This document shows, piece by piece, positions 1 through 7,676 of a stretch of 9,464 bases of DNA. Position 1 is the stretch's first letter, and every line of letters starts with the position of its first letter. The translations under genes and the position numbers were made by a program. The DNA is from an uncultured Selenomonadales bacterium (GTDB lineage Bacteria > Bacillota > Negativicutes > Selenomonadales > Selenomonadaceae), in the NCBI GenBank assembly GCA_937877655.1, contig CALFJC010000057.1, forward strand, positions 1-9,464. The letters are read 5' to 3'. The notes beneath the pieces are model-generated. The model was not told where the DNA came from. It searched no databases and saw nothing but the letters and a program-made list of their open reading frames with translations.

Positions 1-2
1 CG

Positions 3-2975
3 CTCCTTCACTTAACGCGCTTGAATTACAAATACCTTTCGCTGAAAAAAATTGAACGGCAAATCGACGGCGAGACAAATATTTTCAAAAAAAGTTTCCG
101 AGCCGCTTTGAACAAAATCAACGCAAAAAATTTGACGGAAAACGAAACGGCTTCTCTCATTCGCGAGCTGAAAAATCTTTTAAACGCCGATGATTTGGGC
201 AGAAATTTTCACGAAAAATTTTTCACGGGCATTTCTTTTGACGGAGAAATTTTTCAATTGATTGACTTTGAAAATCTTGACAACAACATTTTTGAAGTTG
301 TGACCGAGCTTCCTTATCAAAGCGGCTCCGATAATTTTCGTCCCGACATTACGATTTTTGTAAACGGCTTGCCGCTCGCCTTCGTCGAAGTGAAAATCCC
401 CGACAACAAACAGGGAATTCAAGCCGAGCATAAACGAATGACGGAACGATTTTCGCAAGAAAAATACAGGCGGTTTGTAAACATTACCGCGCTGATGATT
501 TTTTCCAACAACAGCCTGTATGATGATGAAGAAATTGTTCCGCTTGAAGGAGCTTTTTATGCGGCAAGCGATTACGAAAAATTATTTTTCAATCGTTTTC
601 GCGAAGAAGACACGAAAATTTTTGAACGGCTTACTCCGCTTGATGAAGTTGCGGAAAAAGAAATTTTGCGGGACACAAATTATCTGTCGATTTTTTCAAC
701 CGCCGAATACGAGACAAACAAAAATCCCCTTACGCCGACGAATAAAATTTTAACTTCGTTGTTGTCGCGTGAGAGGTTTATTTTTATTCTCCGCTACGGC
801 TTCGCTTACATCGAAAATTTGCAGGCGGGCGGGATAACGAAACTTCAAAAACATGTCCTGCGCTATCAGCAAATTTTTGCGCTGTTCGGAATAAAAAAGA
901 TGCTCGACGCAGGAAATAAACGCGGAGTCATTTGGCACACGCAGGGCAGCGGCAAAACCGCGCTGGCTTTTTTCAGCGTGAAATTTCTGATTGATTATTA
1001 TCGGCAAAAAAATTTCTCGACGCAATTTTATTTCATTGTGGACAGGCTCGAATTGCTCCAACAGTCGGCGGAAGAATTTCGCAAGCGCGGCTTGGAAGTC
1101 AACGAGATCATTTCCAGAGAAAATTTTATCGAAACAATTCAACGCGTCGGCAATGCCGGAACTTCCGGAAAAATTTTAATAAACGTCGTCAACATTCAAA
1201 AGTTTTCCGATGAATCCGTTGCCGTTGAACCGAAATTTAATGTCAACGTTCAGAGAATTTATTTTATCGACGAGGCGCACCGCGATTATAAGCAGGGCGG
1301 AACTTTTCTTGCGCGGCTTATGAATTCCGACAGAGCCGCCGTCATGATCGCTTTGACGGGAACTCCGCTTATCGGCGAATACAAAACCCGCGACATTTTC
1401 GGAAATTACATTCACACTTATTATTACAATCAATCCATTGCCGACGGTTACACCTTGCGCTTGATTCATGAGGGCATCAAAACCGAATATCGCTTGAAAC
1501 TTCGGCAGGCGTTAGATTATCTCGAAAAGCAAATTGTGAAAGGGACGCTCGACGAAGATAAAATTTATTCGCACAAAAATTACGTTGCGCCGCTCGTCGA
1601 ATACATTGAAAACGATTTTGAACAAAGCCGTTGCCTTCTCAATGATCCGACAATCGGAGCCATGATTGTTTGCAAATCTTCCGCGCAGGCGCAAGCCGTT
1701 TATGAAGAGATAAAAAATCGCGGAAAATTTTCTGCGGAACTTGTGCTGTCAACCGTCGGTTTCAGCGAAGAAGAATTGGCGGACAAGCGAACAAATTTCA
1801 AGCAGGGAAAAATAGATTTGCTCGTTGTCTTTCAAATGCTCTTGACAGGTTTTGACGCGCCGCGCCTGAAAAAACTTTATCTCGGACGAAAAATCAAGGA
1901 ACATAATTTGTTGCAGGCATTAACCCGCGTTAATCGCCCTTATAAAAATTTGCGTTACGGTTATGTTGTCGACTTCGCGGACATTCGGGCGGAGTTTGAC
2001 AGAATCAATCAAGCTTATCTGCAGGAGTTGCAAAAGGAGCTCGGAGATAATTTTGATTCTTACAAAAAAATTTTCAAGACGCAGGAAGAAATTTTGTCGG
2101 ATTTAAATTTTGCCGAAGAAAAACTTTTTCAATTCGACACCGACAACGCCGAGCATTTCAGAATTCAAATTCATGATGTCGAAGACAAAAAAATTTTGCT
2201 TGAACTCCGCCGGGCACTTGAAATTTACAAGGAATGTTATAATCTCGCCGAGCAATACGGTTATGAAAATTTGAAAAGCCGCTTCGACGCCGATAAAATT
2301 TTTTCGCTCGCTAAAGTCGTCAATCAACGCCTGCAACTTTTGAACTTGAAAGACGCCTTGAACAACGCCGAAAATATTTCCGCGCTCCTTGCCGCCGTCA
2401 ACGATCTTGAATTCAACTTCAGAAAAATTTCCGAGCAGGAATTGTCCGTCGCAGATGATTTCGTAAAAATTTATCGCGAAACTTTTAAAGAGTTTGGCGG
2501 CAACACCGATAAGGAAGACGCCGAATATATCGCGTTGCTTGAAGAGTTGCGGCGCATTTTGGACGGAAACAATATCGAAGAATTGACTGCCGCGCAAATG
2601 CAAGCCCAACAAAAAATTTTCAATGCCCTGCGCAAAAAAATTCACGATCTGAACGCAATGAACAGTCGCTTGACGGAAAAATATTTCGGCGACAAAAAAT
2701 TTATGCGCCTTCATAAACGCCTTTCAACCCGCGCAGATTTTTCTTCGCCCGCCAAATTGTTTGAACTCCTAAGCGCAATGAAATCTGCGATTGACGATAA
2801 GCTTTTGAAAAATTCTTCCGTCGCCGATAACGTCGCATATTTTTTGCGGGAAATTGAACGCGATTTGTATCGAGAGATGAAAAATATTTCCGTCCAAGTT
2901 TCAATCAAAACAATTAAAGCCGTCGCCGAGCTAATCGCGCAGGAATATTTCAACGAAAGGAATGACTCCGCTTGA
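3..2975 (+). CDS. hsdR: Type I restriction enzyme, R (motor/nuclease) subunit HsdR, probably 5'-partial
   Basis: ATP-dependent DNA translocase and endonuclease of the Type I R-M complex; it cuts DNA that HsdM/HsdS find unmethylated. Counting from the TTG at 21 (984 aa): the N-terminal PD-(D/E)xK nuclease shows RPD (Asp109) and EVK (Glu123, Lys125). The SF2 helicase core shows Walker A HTQGSGKT (306-313), DEAH (417-420), motif III LTGTP (445-449), motif V LLTGFDAP (607-614) and motif VI QALTRVNRP (632-640). A helical C-terminal region that would contact HsdM/HsdS follows. The frame is open to the window edge; the TTG at 21 has no Shine-Dalgarno site, and the codons before it read as a plausible continuation of the helix that normally precedes the GY(K/E)YLS-like segment. 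I therefore infer that the real start lies upstream, with perhaps 20-30 residues missing. The stop overlaps the hsdM start in TTGA. Family identity is certain; the start is not. Confidence 0.95.
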   Translation, partial: LLHLTRLNYKYLSLKKIERQIDGETNIFKKSFRAALNKINAKNLTENETASLIRELKNLLNADDLGRNFHEKFFTGISFDGEIFQLIDFENLDNNIFEVVTELPYQSGSDNFRPDITIFVNGLPLAFVEVKIPDNKQGIQAEHKRMTERFSQEKYRRFVNITALMIFSNNSLYDDEEIVPLEGAFYAASDYEKLFFNRFREEDTKIFERLTPLDEVAEKEILRDTNYLSIFSTAEYETNKNPLTPTNKILTSLLSRERFIFILRYGFAYIENLQAGGITKLQKHVLRYQQIFALFGIKKMLDAGNKRGVIWHTQGSGKTALAFFSVKFLIDYYRQKNFSTQFYFIVDRLELLQQSAEEFRKRGLEVNEIISRENFIETIQRVGNAGTSGKILINVVNIQKFSDESVAVEPKFNVNVQRIYFIDEAHRDYKQGGTFLARLMNSDRAAVMIALTGTPLIGEYKTRDIFGNYIHTYYYNQSIADGYTLRLIHEGIKTEYRLKLRQALDYLEKQIVKGTLDEDKIYSHKNYVAPLVEYIENDFEQSRCLLNDPTIGAMIVCKSSAQAQAVYEEIKNRGKFSAELVLSTVGFSEEELADKRTNFKQGKIDLLVVFQMLLTGFDAPRLKKLYLGRKIKEHNLLQALTRVNRPYKNLRYGYVVDFADIRAEFDRINQAYLQELQKELGDNFDSYKKIFKTQEEILSDLNFAEEKLFQFDTDNAEHFRIQIHDVEDKKILLELRRALEIYKECYNLAEQYGYENLKSRFDADKIFSLAKVVNQRLQLLNLKDALNNAENISALLAAVNDLEFNFRKISEQELSVADDFVKIYRETFKEFGGNTDKEDAEYIALLEELRRILDGNNIEELTAAQMQAQQKIFNALRKKIHDLNAMNSRLTEKYFGDKKFMRLHKRLSTRADFSSPAKLFELLSAMKSAIDDKLLKNSSVADNVAYFLREIERDLYREMKNISVQVSIKTIKAVAELIAQEYFNERNDSA
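2955..2974 (+). promoter_or_regulatory. Shine-Dalgarno site and TTG start of hsdM
   Basis: GAAAGGA at 2955-2961 sits 10 bases before the TTG at 2972-2974, which overlaps the hsdR stop as TTGA. No ATG in frame lies nearby that would keep the conserved HsdM N-terminal helix, so the TTG is the best start. The arrangement suggests that translation of hsdM is coupled to termination of hsdR. Confidence 0.6.
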
Positions 2976-4603
2976 AAAAAATTTCGGAACAAATTCACGA
3001 GATGATTGACAATCTGAAAGCCGTTTGCACAAATTACGGGCTCGGAAACACCGGCAACGAATACAAAATCATCACGGAAACTTTTTTGTACAAATTCCTT
3101 AACGACAAATTTTTTTACGATCTCAAGAAAAATTCGCCCGATTGCAAGTCGAAGTCGACACGCGAGATAGAAAAATTTTTGGAGAAAATGTCCGACGAAG
3201 ATTTTGAATCGCAAATGTTTTATCTGTCGTCGAGCACCGCCGTTATCAAGCCCAATCAATTCATTTCCTACCTTTTCAATCGGCAGTCGCAACCGAGTTT
3301 CCACAAACTTTTTGACGACGCGCTGGCAAATATCTCCGCAACAAACGAAAATATTTTCAGCGTCAAGGCGGGCGAAGGAACTTTTGTAAAACTTTTCGAG
3401 CCGCTCTCAAATTACGTCGTTCAGCCCGAAAGGCGCGATGATTTCTGCGCGGCGATTATCAATAAGCTTGCCGACGTGAATTTTGAATCGCTTTTCAATC
3501 AGAAATATGATTTCTTCGCAGAAATTTTTGAATACCTTATCAAGGATTACAACAAAGATTTTGGCAAGTACGCCGAATATTACACGCCGCGAGCCATTGC
3601 CCGAATCATTGCGAAAATTCTTGTGCCGGAAAATGTTCAGAACGTCAAAATTTATGATCCTGCCGCCGGTTCGGGAACTTTGATTCTCGCGCTCGCTCAT
3701 GAGATCGGCGAAGATAAATGTTCGCTTTTCACTCAAGACATTTCGCAAAAGTCAAATGAAATTCTGCGCCTCAATCTCATTTTGAATAATCTTGTTCACT
3801 CTCTGCCAAACGTCATTCAAGACGATACACTTTTGAAGCCGCGCCATTTAAATTCACGGCAAAATATCATTTCGACTTTTGATTATGTCGTAAGCAACCC
3901 GCCGTTCAAAATGGACTTCAGCGAAATTCGTGACGCATTGGCGGGCGATAATTATCGCGAAAGATTTTTTGCGGGCGTCCCGAATATTCCGCCGAAAAAT
4001 AAAGACGGCATGGCAATTTATCTGCTCTTCATTCAGCACATCATAAAATCCATGAACACTCGCGGAAAAGCCGCCGTCGTCGTCCCGACAGGTTTTCTCA
4101 CGGCGGCAACGGGCATTCCATTAAAAATTCGTCAACATATTGTCGGAGAAAAAATTCTGCGCGGAGTTATCTCCATGCCCGCGAATATTTTTGCCAACAC
4201 CGGAACAAATGTTTCCGTCGTTTTTCTCGACAAAAGCGGCTCCGATAAAGTTTTGCTTGTCGATGCCTCGACGCTCGGAACAAAAATTAAAATCGATAAG
4301 AATCAGCGCACTCAACTTTCCGACGCCGAGATTGAACGCATTATCGAAACTTTCAATGCGCGGCGGGAAGTTGAAAATTTCAGCGTCCTTGTCGACTTCG
4401 AAGAAATTGCGCAGAAAAAATTTTCGTTCAGCGCGGGACAATTTTTCAAAGTCAAGATTGAACACGTTGAACTTTCGCGGGAAGACTTTCAAGAAAATCT
4501 GCGCGGATTCAAAGCCGATTTGAAAAATTTTTTTGCCGAAGGGCACGATCTCGAAAAAGAAATTTTAAATCAGCTGGAGGCGGTTAGTTATGGAAAAAAT
4601 TAG
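2972..4603 (+). CDS. hsdM: Type I DNA adenine-N6 methyltransferase subunit HsdM
   Basis: Modification subunit that transfers methyl from S-adenosylmethionine to adenine N6 in the sequence chosen by HsdS; two copies join one HsdS in the methylase and HsdR is added for restriction. The protein has 543 aa, normal for the family. Residues 1-150 form the helical HsdM N-terminal domain. The Rossmann methylase core follows, with the EYYTPR segment at 202-207, SAM-binding motif I DPAAGSGT at 229-236 and catalytic motif IV NPPF at 309-312. The C-terminal part should contact the conserved helices of HsdS. It starts at TTG, overlapping hsdR by four bases, and overlaps hsdS by 14 bases, so the three genes form one operon. 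Codon use matches its neighbours and no key residue is missing. Assignment to the gamma-type N6-adenine methylases follows from NPPF; the sequence methylated cannot be read from this gene. Confidence 0.97.
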   Translation: MKKISEQIHEMIDNLKAVCTNYGLGNTGNEYKIITETFLYKFLNDKFFYDLKKNSPDCKSKSTREIEKFLEKMSDEDFESQMFYLSSSTAVIKPNQFISYLFNRQSQPSFHKLFDDALANISATNENIFSVKAGEGTFVKLFEPLSNYVVQPERRDDFCAAIINKLADVNFESLFNQKYDFFAEIFEYLIKDYNKDFGKYAEYYTPRAIARIIAKILVPENVQNVKIYDPAAGSGTLILALAHEIGEDKCSLFTQDISQKSNEILRLNLILNNLVHSLPNVIQDDTLLKPRHLNSRQNIISTFDYVVSNPPFKMDFSEIRDALAGDNYRERFFAGVPNIPPKNKDGMAIYLLFIQHIIKSMNTRGKAAVVVPTGFLTAATGIPLKIRQHIVGEKILRGVISMPANIFANTGTNVSVVFLDKSGSDKVLLVDASTLGTKIKIDKNQRTQLSDAEIERIIETFNARREVENFSVLVDFEEIAQKKFSFSAGQFFKVKIEHVELSREDFQENLRGFKADLKNFFAEGHDLEKEILNQLEAVSYGKN

Positions 4604-5747
4604 ACTCGGCGACGTGTGCAAGTTTTCAGATAAAAAAATCGCCGTTGTGAATCTCAACGAAACAAATTATATCTCGACAGAAAATTTATTGCCGAATAAA
4701 GGCGGCATTGTCGCGGCGGCGGCTTTGCCGAAAACTTCAACCACGCGAGCTTTCTGCGCGGGCGACATTCTCATTTCAAACATTCGCCCTTACTTCAAAA
4801 AAATTTGGTACGCAACTTTCGACGGAGGCTGTTCGACGGACGTTTTGGTTTTGAAAGCCGCTGAAAATGTTCATTCGCAATTTTTGTATTACGTCTTGTC
4901 CGAAGATAAATTTTTCGATTATGCGACCGCCACAGCAAAAGGAACCAAAATGCCTCGCGGCGACAAGTTAAGCATAATGAATTATCCCGTTCCGCTGTTT
5001 CCGCTTGAAACTCAGAAAAAAATCGCCGCGTTGCTCGGTGCTCTCGATAAAAAAATTGCTCTCAACAAAAAAATAAATGCCACGCTCGAAGCAATGGCGA
5101 AGATGATTTATGAATATTATTTCGTTCAATTCGATTTCCCCGACGAAAACGGCAACCCTTACAAGGCTGGCGGCGGCAAAATGATTTTCAACGAAAAAAT
5201 CGGGCGCGAAATTCCTGCGGGCTGGGAAGTGAAAACGCTTGGCGAAATTATCGTTGAGCAACCGAAATCAAAAGTTCAAGTGAACGAAGTAAAAAATATC
5301 GAAGGCGAATTTCCTTTCTTCACCAGCGGCGATTCAATTTTGAAATGGACGGAGCCGTTTGTCGACGGCAGAAATATTTTCTTAAATACGGGCGGCAATG
5401 TCGGCATAAAATTTTATGTCGGGCAGGCGGCGTACTCCACAGATACTTGGTGCATTGGCGCGAAAGAAAATTTGTCGGATTATCTTTATCTTTTTCTGCT
5501 GAATATTCGCGCCGAAATCGGACAGAAATTTTTTCACGGAACGGGCTTGAAACATTTGCAAAAGCCACTGTTTAAGCAACGAGCAATTTGCATTCCGCCG
5601 AAAAATTTATTGGAAAAATTTAATTCGGAGATTCAAGCGAGCCTCACAAAAATTTCTGTGAACAATCGCGAGTCGGAGAAACTTGCCGCCTTGCGAGATT
5701 ATTTGTTGCCGCTTTTGATGAACGGGCAAATCAAAATCAAGGAATAA
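4590..5747 (+). CDS. hsdS: Type I restriction-modification specificity subunit HsdS
   Basis: Specificity subunit that binds the split DNA target and scaffolds two HsdM and the HsdR subunits. The 385 aa show the usual two-repeat layout: target-recognition domain 1 at about 1-138, starting with the typical (I)RLGDVC motif; a central conserved helix at about 139-180 beginning PLETQKKIAALLGALDKKI; target-recognition domain 2 at about 210-340, starting IPAGWEVKTLGEI; and a second conserved helix at about 341-385 ending RDYLLPLLMNGQIKI. Each recognition domain specifies one half-site and the helices act as a ruler for the spacer. The start is the ATG at 4590 with GGAGG at 4576-4580, nine bases upstream, inside the end of hsdM. 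Both domains are intact. I see no second hsdS fragment, recombinase or inverted repeat in the window that would allow shuffling. A terminator follows six bases after the stop. The target sequence cannot be predicted here. Confidence 0.96.
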   Translation: MEKIRLGDVCKFSDKKIAVVNLNETNYISTENLLPNKGGIVAAAALPKTSTTRAFCAGDILISNIRPYFKKIWYATFDGGCSTDVLVLKAAENVHSQFLYYVLSEDKFFDYATATAKGTKMPRGDKLSIMNYPVPLFPLETQKKIAALLGALDKKIALNKKINATLEAMAKMIYEYYFVQFDFPDENGNPYKAGGGKMIFNEKIGREIPAGWEVKTLGEIIVEQPKSKVQVNEVKNIEGEFPFFTSGDSILKWTEPFVDGRNIFLNTGGNVGIKFYVGQAAYSTDTWCIGAKENLSDYLYLFLLNIRAEIGQKFFHGTGLKHLQKPLFKQRAICIPPKNLLEKFNSEIQASLTKISVNNRESEKLAALRDYLLPLLMNGQIKIKE

Positions 5748-5752
5748 AAAAT

Positions 5753-5781
5753 AAGCCGCTCTGTTTGGAACGGCTTTTTTT
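5753..5781. terminator. Bidirectional intrinsic terminator between hsdS and rnj
   Basis: The stem AAGCCG (5753-5758) pairs with CGGCTT (5771-5776) around a 12-base loop. On the plus strand the stem runs into seven T residues (5775-5781), ending the hsdRMS transcript. On the minus strand the same stem is followed by ATTTTTT, so it can also end the convergent RNase J transcript, whose stop is 15 bases away. Confidence 0.8.
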
Positions 5782-5795
5782 GTCGGAAAAAATTT

Positions 5796-7469
5796 TCAAA
5801 CCTCAACGATAATGGGCAGAATCATCGGGCGGCGGCGCGTCTGCTCGAAAAGAAATTGTGCCAGCGTGTCGCGAATGCTCAGCTTTATCGTCAGCCAATC
5901 GGTAATTTGTTCGTCCTTGCAACGTTTGAGCACGTGAAAAACACGACTGCGCACCTCGTCCATAAGTTGTTCCGATTCACGGACATAAACAAAGCCGCGT
6001 GAAACAATATCGGGTCCGGAAATAATTTTGCCCGTCATTCTGTTCATTGTCACAACGGCGATTAAAATTCCGTCCTGCGAAAGTTGGCGGCGGTCGCGAA
6101 GAACAATATTTCCCACGTCGCCGACGCCAAGCCCGTCGACCATGATAACGCCCGCATTGACATGCCCCGCGATTTTTCCGCTGTCGCGAGTCAATTCGAT
6201 AACCGAACCATTTTCGCCGACCAAAATATTTTCTCGGTTCATGCCCATTTCTTCAGCAAGTTTTGCGTGCGAAAACAAATGATGAAGTTCGCCGTGCACG
6301 GGCATAAAAAACTTTGGCTTAACCAAATTATGAATTAAGCGCAATTCGTCACGGGCGGCGTGTCCCGAAACATGAATTCCTTCTTCTCTGCGGTGAATCA
6401 CATTTGCTCCGAGCCGCAAAAGATTGTCGACGGTTTTTGCAACAAGTTTTTCATTGCCGGGAATGGGCGTCGCCGAAATAATCACGGTATCGCCGGGAAT
6501 AATATCAACCTGCCGATGATCACTCATTGCCATGCGCGTTAAAGCACTCATCGGCTCGCCTTGACTGCCCGTCGTGATGATAACGATTTTATTCGCGGGA
6601 TAACTTCTGATGTCTTCAATGTCGATAATCGTTCCTTCGGGCGCGTGAATGTAGCCGAGCTCCAGAGAAATATTTACGACGTTGACCATGCTCCGTCCCA
6701 AAATCGCAACGCGCCGCCGATAACGAATTGCCGTATCAATCGCCTGCTGAATTCTATGAACGTTGGAAGAAAAAGTTGCGACAATAATTCTGCCCGAAGC
6801 ATTTTGAAATTCGCGATTAAAAGCCGCGCCGACCGTCCGTTCGCTCGGCGTGTGCCCTTCCTTTTCGGAATTTGTGGAGTCAGCCATCAGCAAAAGCACT
6901 CCGCGCTGTCCCAAATCCGCAAATCGGCGAAAGTCAGTCATTTTTCCGTCAATCGGCGTGTAATCCAGTTTGAAATCGCCCGTGTGAACGATCATTCCGA
7001 CGGGAGTTTTAATCGACAAGCCGACAGAATCGGGGATTGAATGATTCACGCGAATAAATCCCACGCTGAAACAACCGATTAAAATAATTTCTCCGCTCGA
7101 AACGGGACGCAAATTTTTGCACTCGACGCCGTCTTCCTTAAGCCGCCCCGTCAAAATTCCCAGCGTCAATTTCGTTCCGTAAACGGGCACGGAAAGTTTT
7201 TTCAAAATGTAAGGCAACGCGCCGATATGATCTTCGTGTCCGTGCGTCAGAATTATTGCCTTCAAACAATTTTTATTTTCTATGACGTAGGAAATGTCGG
7301 GGATAACAAGATCAATGCCGAGCATATCATTTTCGGGGAACATAAGCCCCGCGTCAATCATAATCATTTCGTCGCCGTAGCGGATGATCGTCATATTTTT
7401 TCCGATCTCGCCGAGCCCGCCCAGCGGAATAATTTTTAGCTTGGTTTCGTTCCGTTGATCACTTCTCAA
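5796..7469 (-). CDS. rnj: Ribonuclease J
   Basis: Metallo-beta-lactamase/beta-CASP ribonuclease with 5'-3' exonuclease and endonuclease activity, central to mRNA turnover and rRNA maturation in Bacillota. The 557 aa match the usual length. Visible metal and catalytic residues: HGHEDH (76-81), His143 in VNHS, Asp165 in HTGDF, and the beta-CASP motifs HVSGHA (366-371) and MPVHGE (389-394, His392). The C-terminal domain found in RNase J dimers follows from about 440. I chose the TTG start at 7469 because AGGAGG lies nine bases upstream and because the conserved LGGLGEIGKN segment then falls near residue 16, as in homologues; the first ATG would delete it. It is convergent with hsdS and divergent from the sirtuin gene, with a leader of about 115 bases carrying a repeat hairpin. 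Whether it corresponds to RNase J1 or J2 cannot be decided here. It appears to be a housekeeping gene, not part of the flanking accessory systems. Confidence 0.97.
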   Translation of the reverse strand: MRSDQRNETKLKIIPLGGLGEIGKNMTIIRYGDEMIMIDAGLMFPENDMLGIDLVIPDISYVIENKNCLKAIILTHGHEDHIGALPYILKKLSVPVYGTKLTLGILTGRLKEDGVECKNLRPVSSGEIILIGCFSVGFIRVNHSIPDSVGLSIKTPVGMIVHTGDFKLDYTPIDGKMTDFRRFADLGQRGVLLLMADSTNSEKEGHTPSERTVGAAFNREFQNASGRIIVATFSSNVHRIQQAIDTAIRYRRRVAILGRSMVNVVNISLELGYIHAPEGTIIDIEDIRSYPANKIVIITTGSQGEPMSALTRMAMSDHRQVDIIPGDTVIISATPIPGNEKLVAKTVDNLLRLGANVIHRREEGIHVSGHAARDELRLIHNLVKPKFFMPVHGELHHLFSHAKLAEEMGMNRENILVGENGSVIELTRDSGKIAGHVNAGVIMVDGLGVGDVGNIVLRDRRQLSQDGILIAVVTMNRMTGKIISGPDIVSRGFVYVRESEQLMDEVRSRVFHVLKRCKDEQITDWLTIKLSIRDTLAQFLFEQTRRRPMILPIIVEV

Positions 7470-7478
7470 ATAGGATCT

Positions 7479-7485
7479 CCTCCTT
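7479..7485 (-). promoter_or_regulatory. Strong Shine-Dalgarno site of rnj
   Basis: On the minus strand AAGGAGG (7485 down to 7479) precedes the TTG start at 7469 by nine bases. It supports the non-ATG start; a strong site may compensate for the weaker start codon. Confidence 0.8.
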
Positions 7486-7490
7486 TTTTT

Positions 7491-7565
7491 AATTAGGAAT
7501 TATGAATTAGGAATTAGGAATGAAAATTTCCATTCACTAGTTCCTTGTTCCTTGTTCCTCATTGC
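7491..7565. repeat. Heptamer repeats forming an imperfect hairpin in the rnj leader
   Basis: Four consecutive heptamers occupy 7491-7518: AATTAGG, AATTATG, AATTAGG, AATTAGG. After a short centre with the arms GAATG and CATTC (near 7518-7535), three heptamers of the opposite sense lie at 7538-7558: TAGTTCC, TTGTTCC, TTGTTCC. GGAATTA on the left pairs with TAGTTCC on the right with only one G-T wobble, and the outer units pair less well, so the whole block can fold into a long imperfect hairpin on either strand. It lies between the predicted rnj promoter and its Shine-Dalgarno site. It could be a dispersed intergenic repeat family, a structured leader, or both. Confidence 0.7.
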
Positions 7566-7591
7566 TTTTCCGAACTCTTAACGCTGTGAAC

Positions 7592-7620
7592 ATTTTATCA
7601 AATCGAAAAAGGCAATGCAA
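7592..7620 (-). promoter_or_regulatory. Predicted sigma-70-type promoter of rnj
   Basis: On the minus strand the -35 box TTGCAT (7620-7615) and the -10 box TAAAAT (7597-7592, five of six consensus bases) are separated by exactly 17 bases. Transcription would start near 7585, giving a leader of about 115 bases that includes the heptamer hairpin. The -35 box is weak, matching only the TTG half. Confidence 0.55.
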
Positions 7621-7639
7621 TTTTAATTTTGTTTATGAT
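7611..7639 (+). promoter_or_regulatory. Possible promoter of the sirtuin-macrodomain operon
   Basis: TATGAT at 7634-7639 resembles a -10 box, with transcription expected near 7646 and a leader of about 30 bases before the ATG at 7677. The bases 17 upstream (GGCAAT, 7611-7616) are a poor -35 box, so the promoter may be weak or need an activator. It would lie back to back with the rnj promoter. Confidence 0.3.
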
Positions 7640-7663
7640 AGAATCAACGGCGAGAAATTTTTT

Positions 7664-7670
7664 GGGAGGA
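7664..7670 (+). promoter_or_regulatory. Shine-Dalgarno site deciding the sirtuin start
   Basis: GGGAGGA at 7664-7670 lies six bases before the ATG at 7677. An in-frame TTG at 7629 would add 16 residues but has no comparable site, and the added residues do not resemble the sirtuin N-terminus, so the ATG is preferred. Confidence 0.8.
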
Positions 7671-7676
7671 TTGAGT

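Noticed and set aside
2103..2714. Long minus-strand open frame (203 codons) inside hsdR
   Set aside because: It lies fully antisense to a strongly recognisable HsdR region, has low-complexity Phe/Lys-rich content, and resembles no family; it is a shadow of codon bias.
2972..2985. Phase-variable homopolymer after the hsdM start
   Set aside because: The run after the TTG is only seven A residues, no longer than many others in the window, so there is no specific sign of slippage control.
2711..3304. Minus-strand open frame (197 codons) across the hsdR/hsdM junction
   Set aside because: Antisense to two certain genes, with no ribosome binding site or recognisable motif.
4590..5747. Invertible or shuffling hsdS locus
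   Set aside because: No second hsdS copy, recombinase gene or inverted repeat is seen within the window.
6561..7040. Plus-strand open frame (159 codons) inside the RNase J gene
   Set aside because: Antisense to conserved RNase J coding sequence and without family resemblance.
7491..7558. Possible CRISPR-like array in the intergenic repeats
   Set aside because: The units are seven bases with no spacers, unlike CRISPR repeats of 23-47 bases separated by unique spacers.
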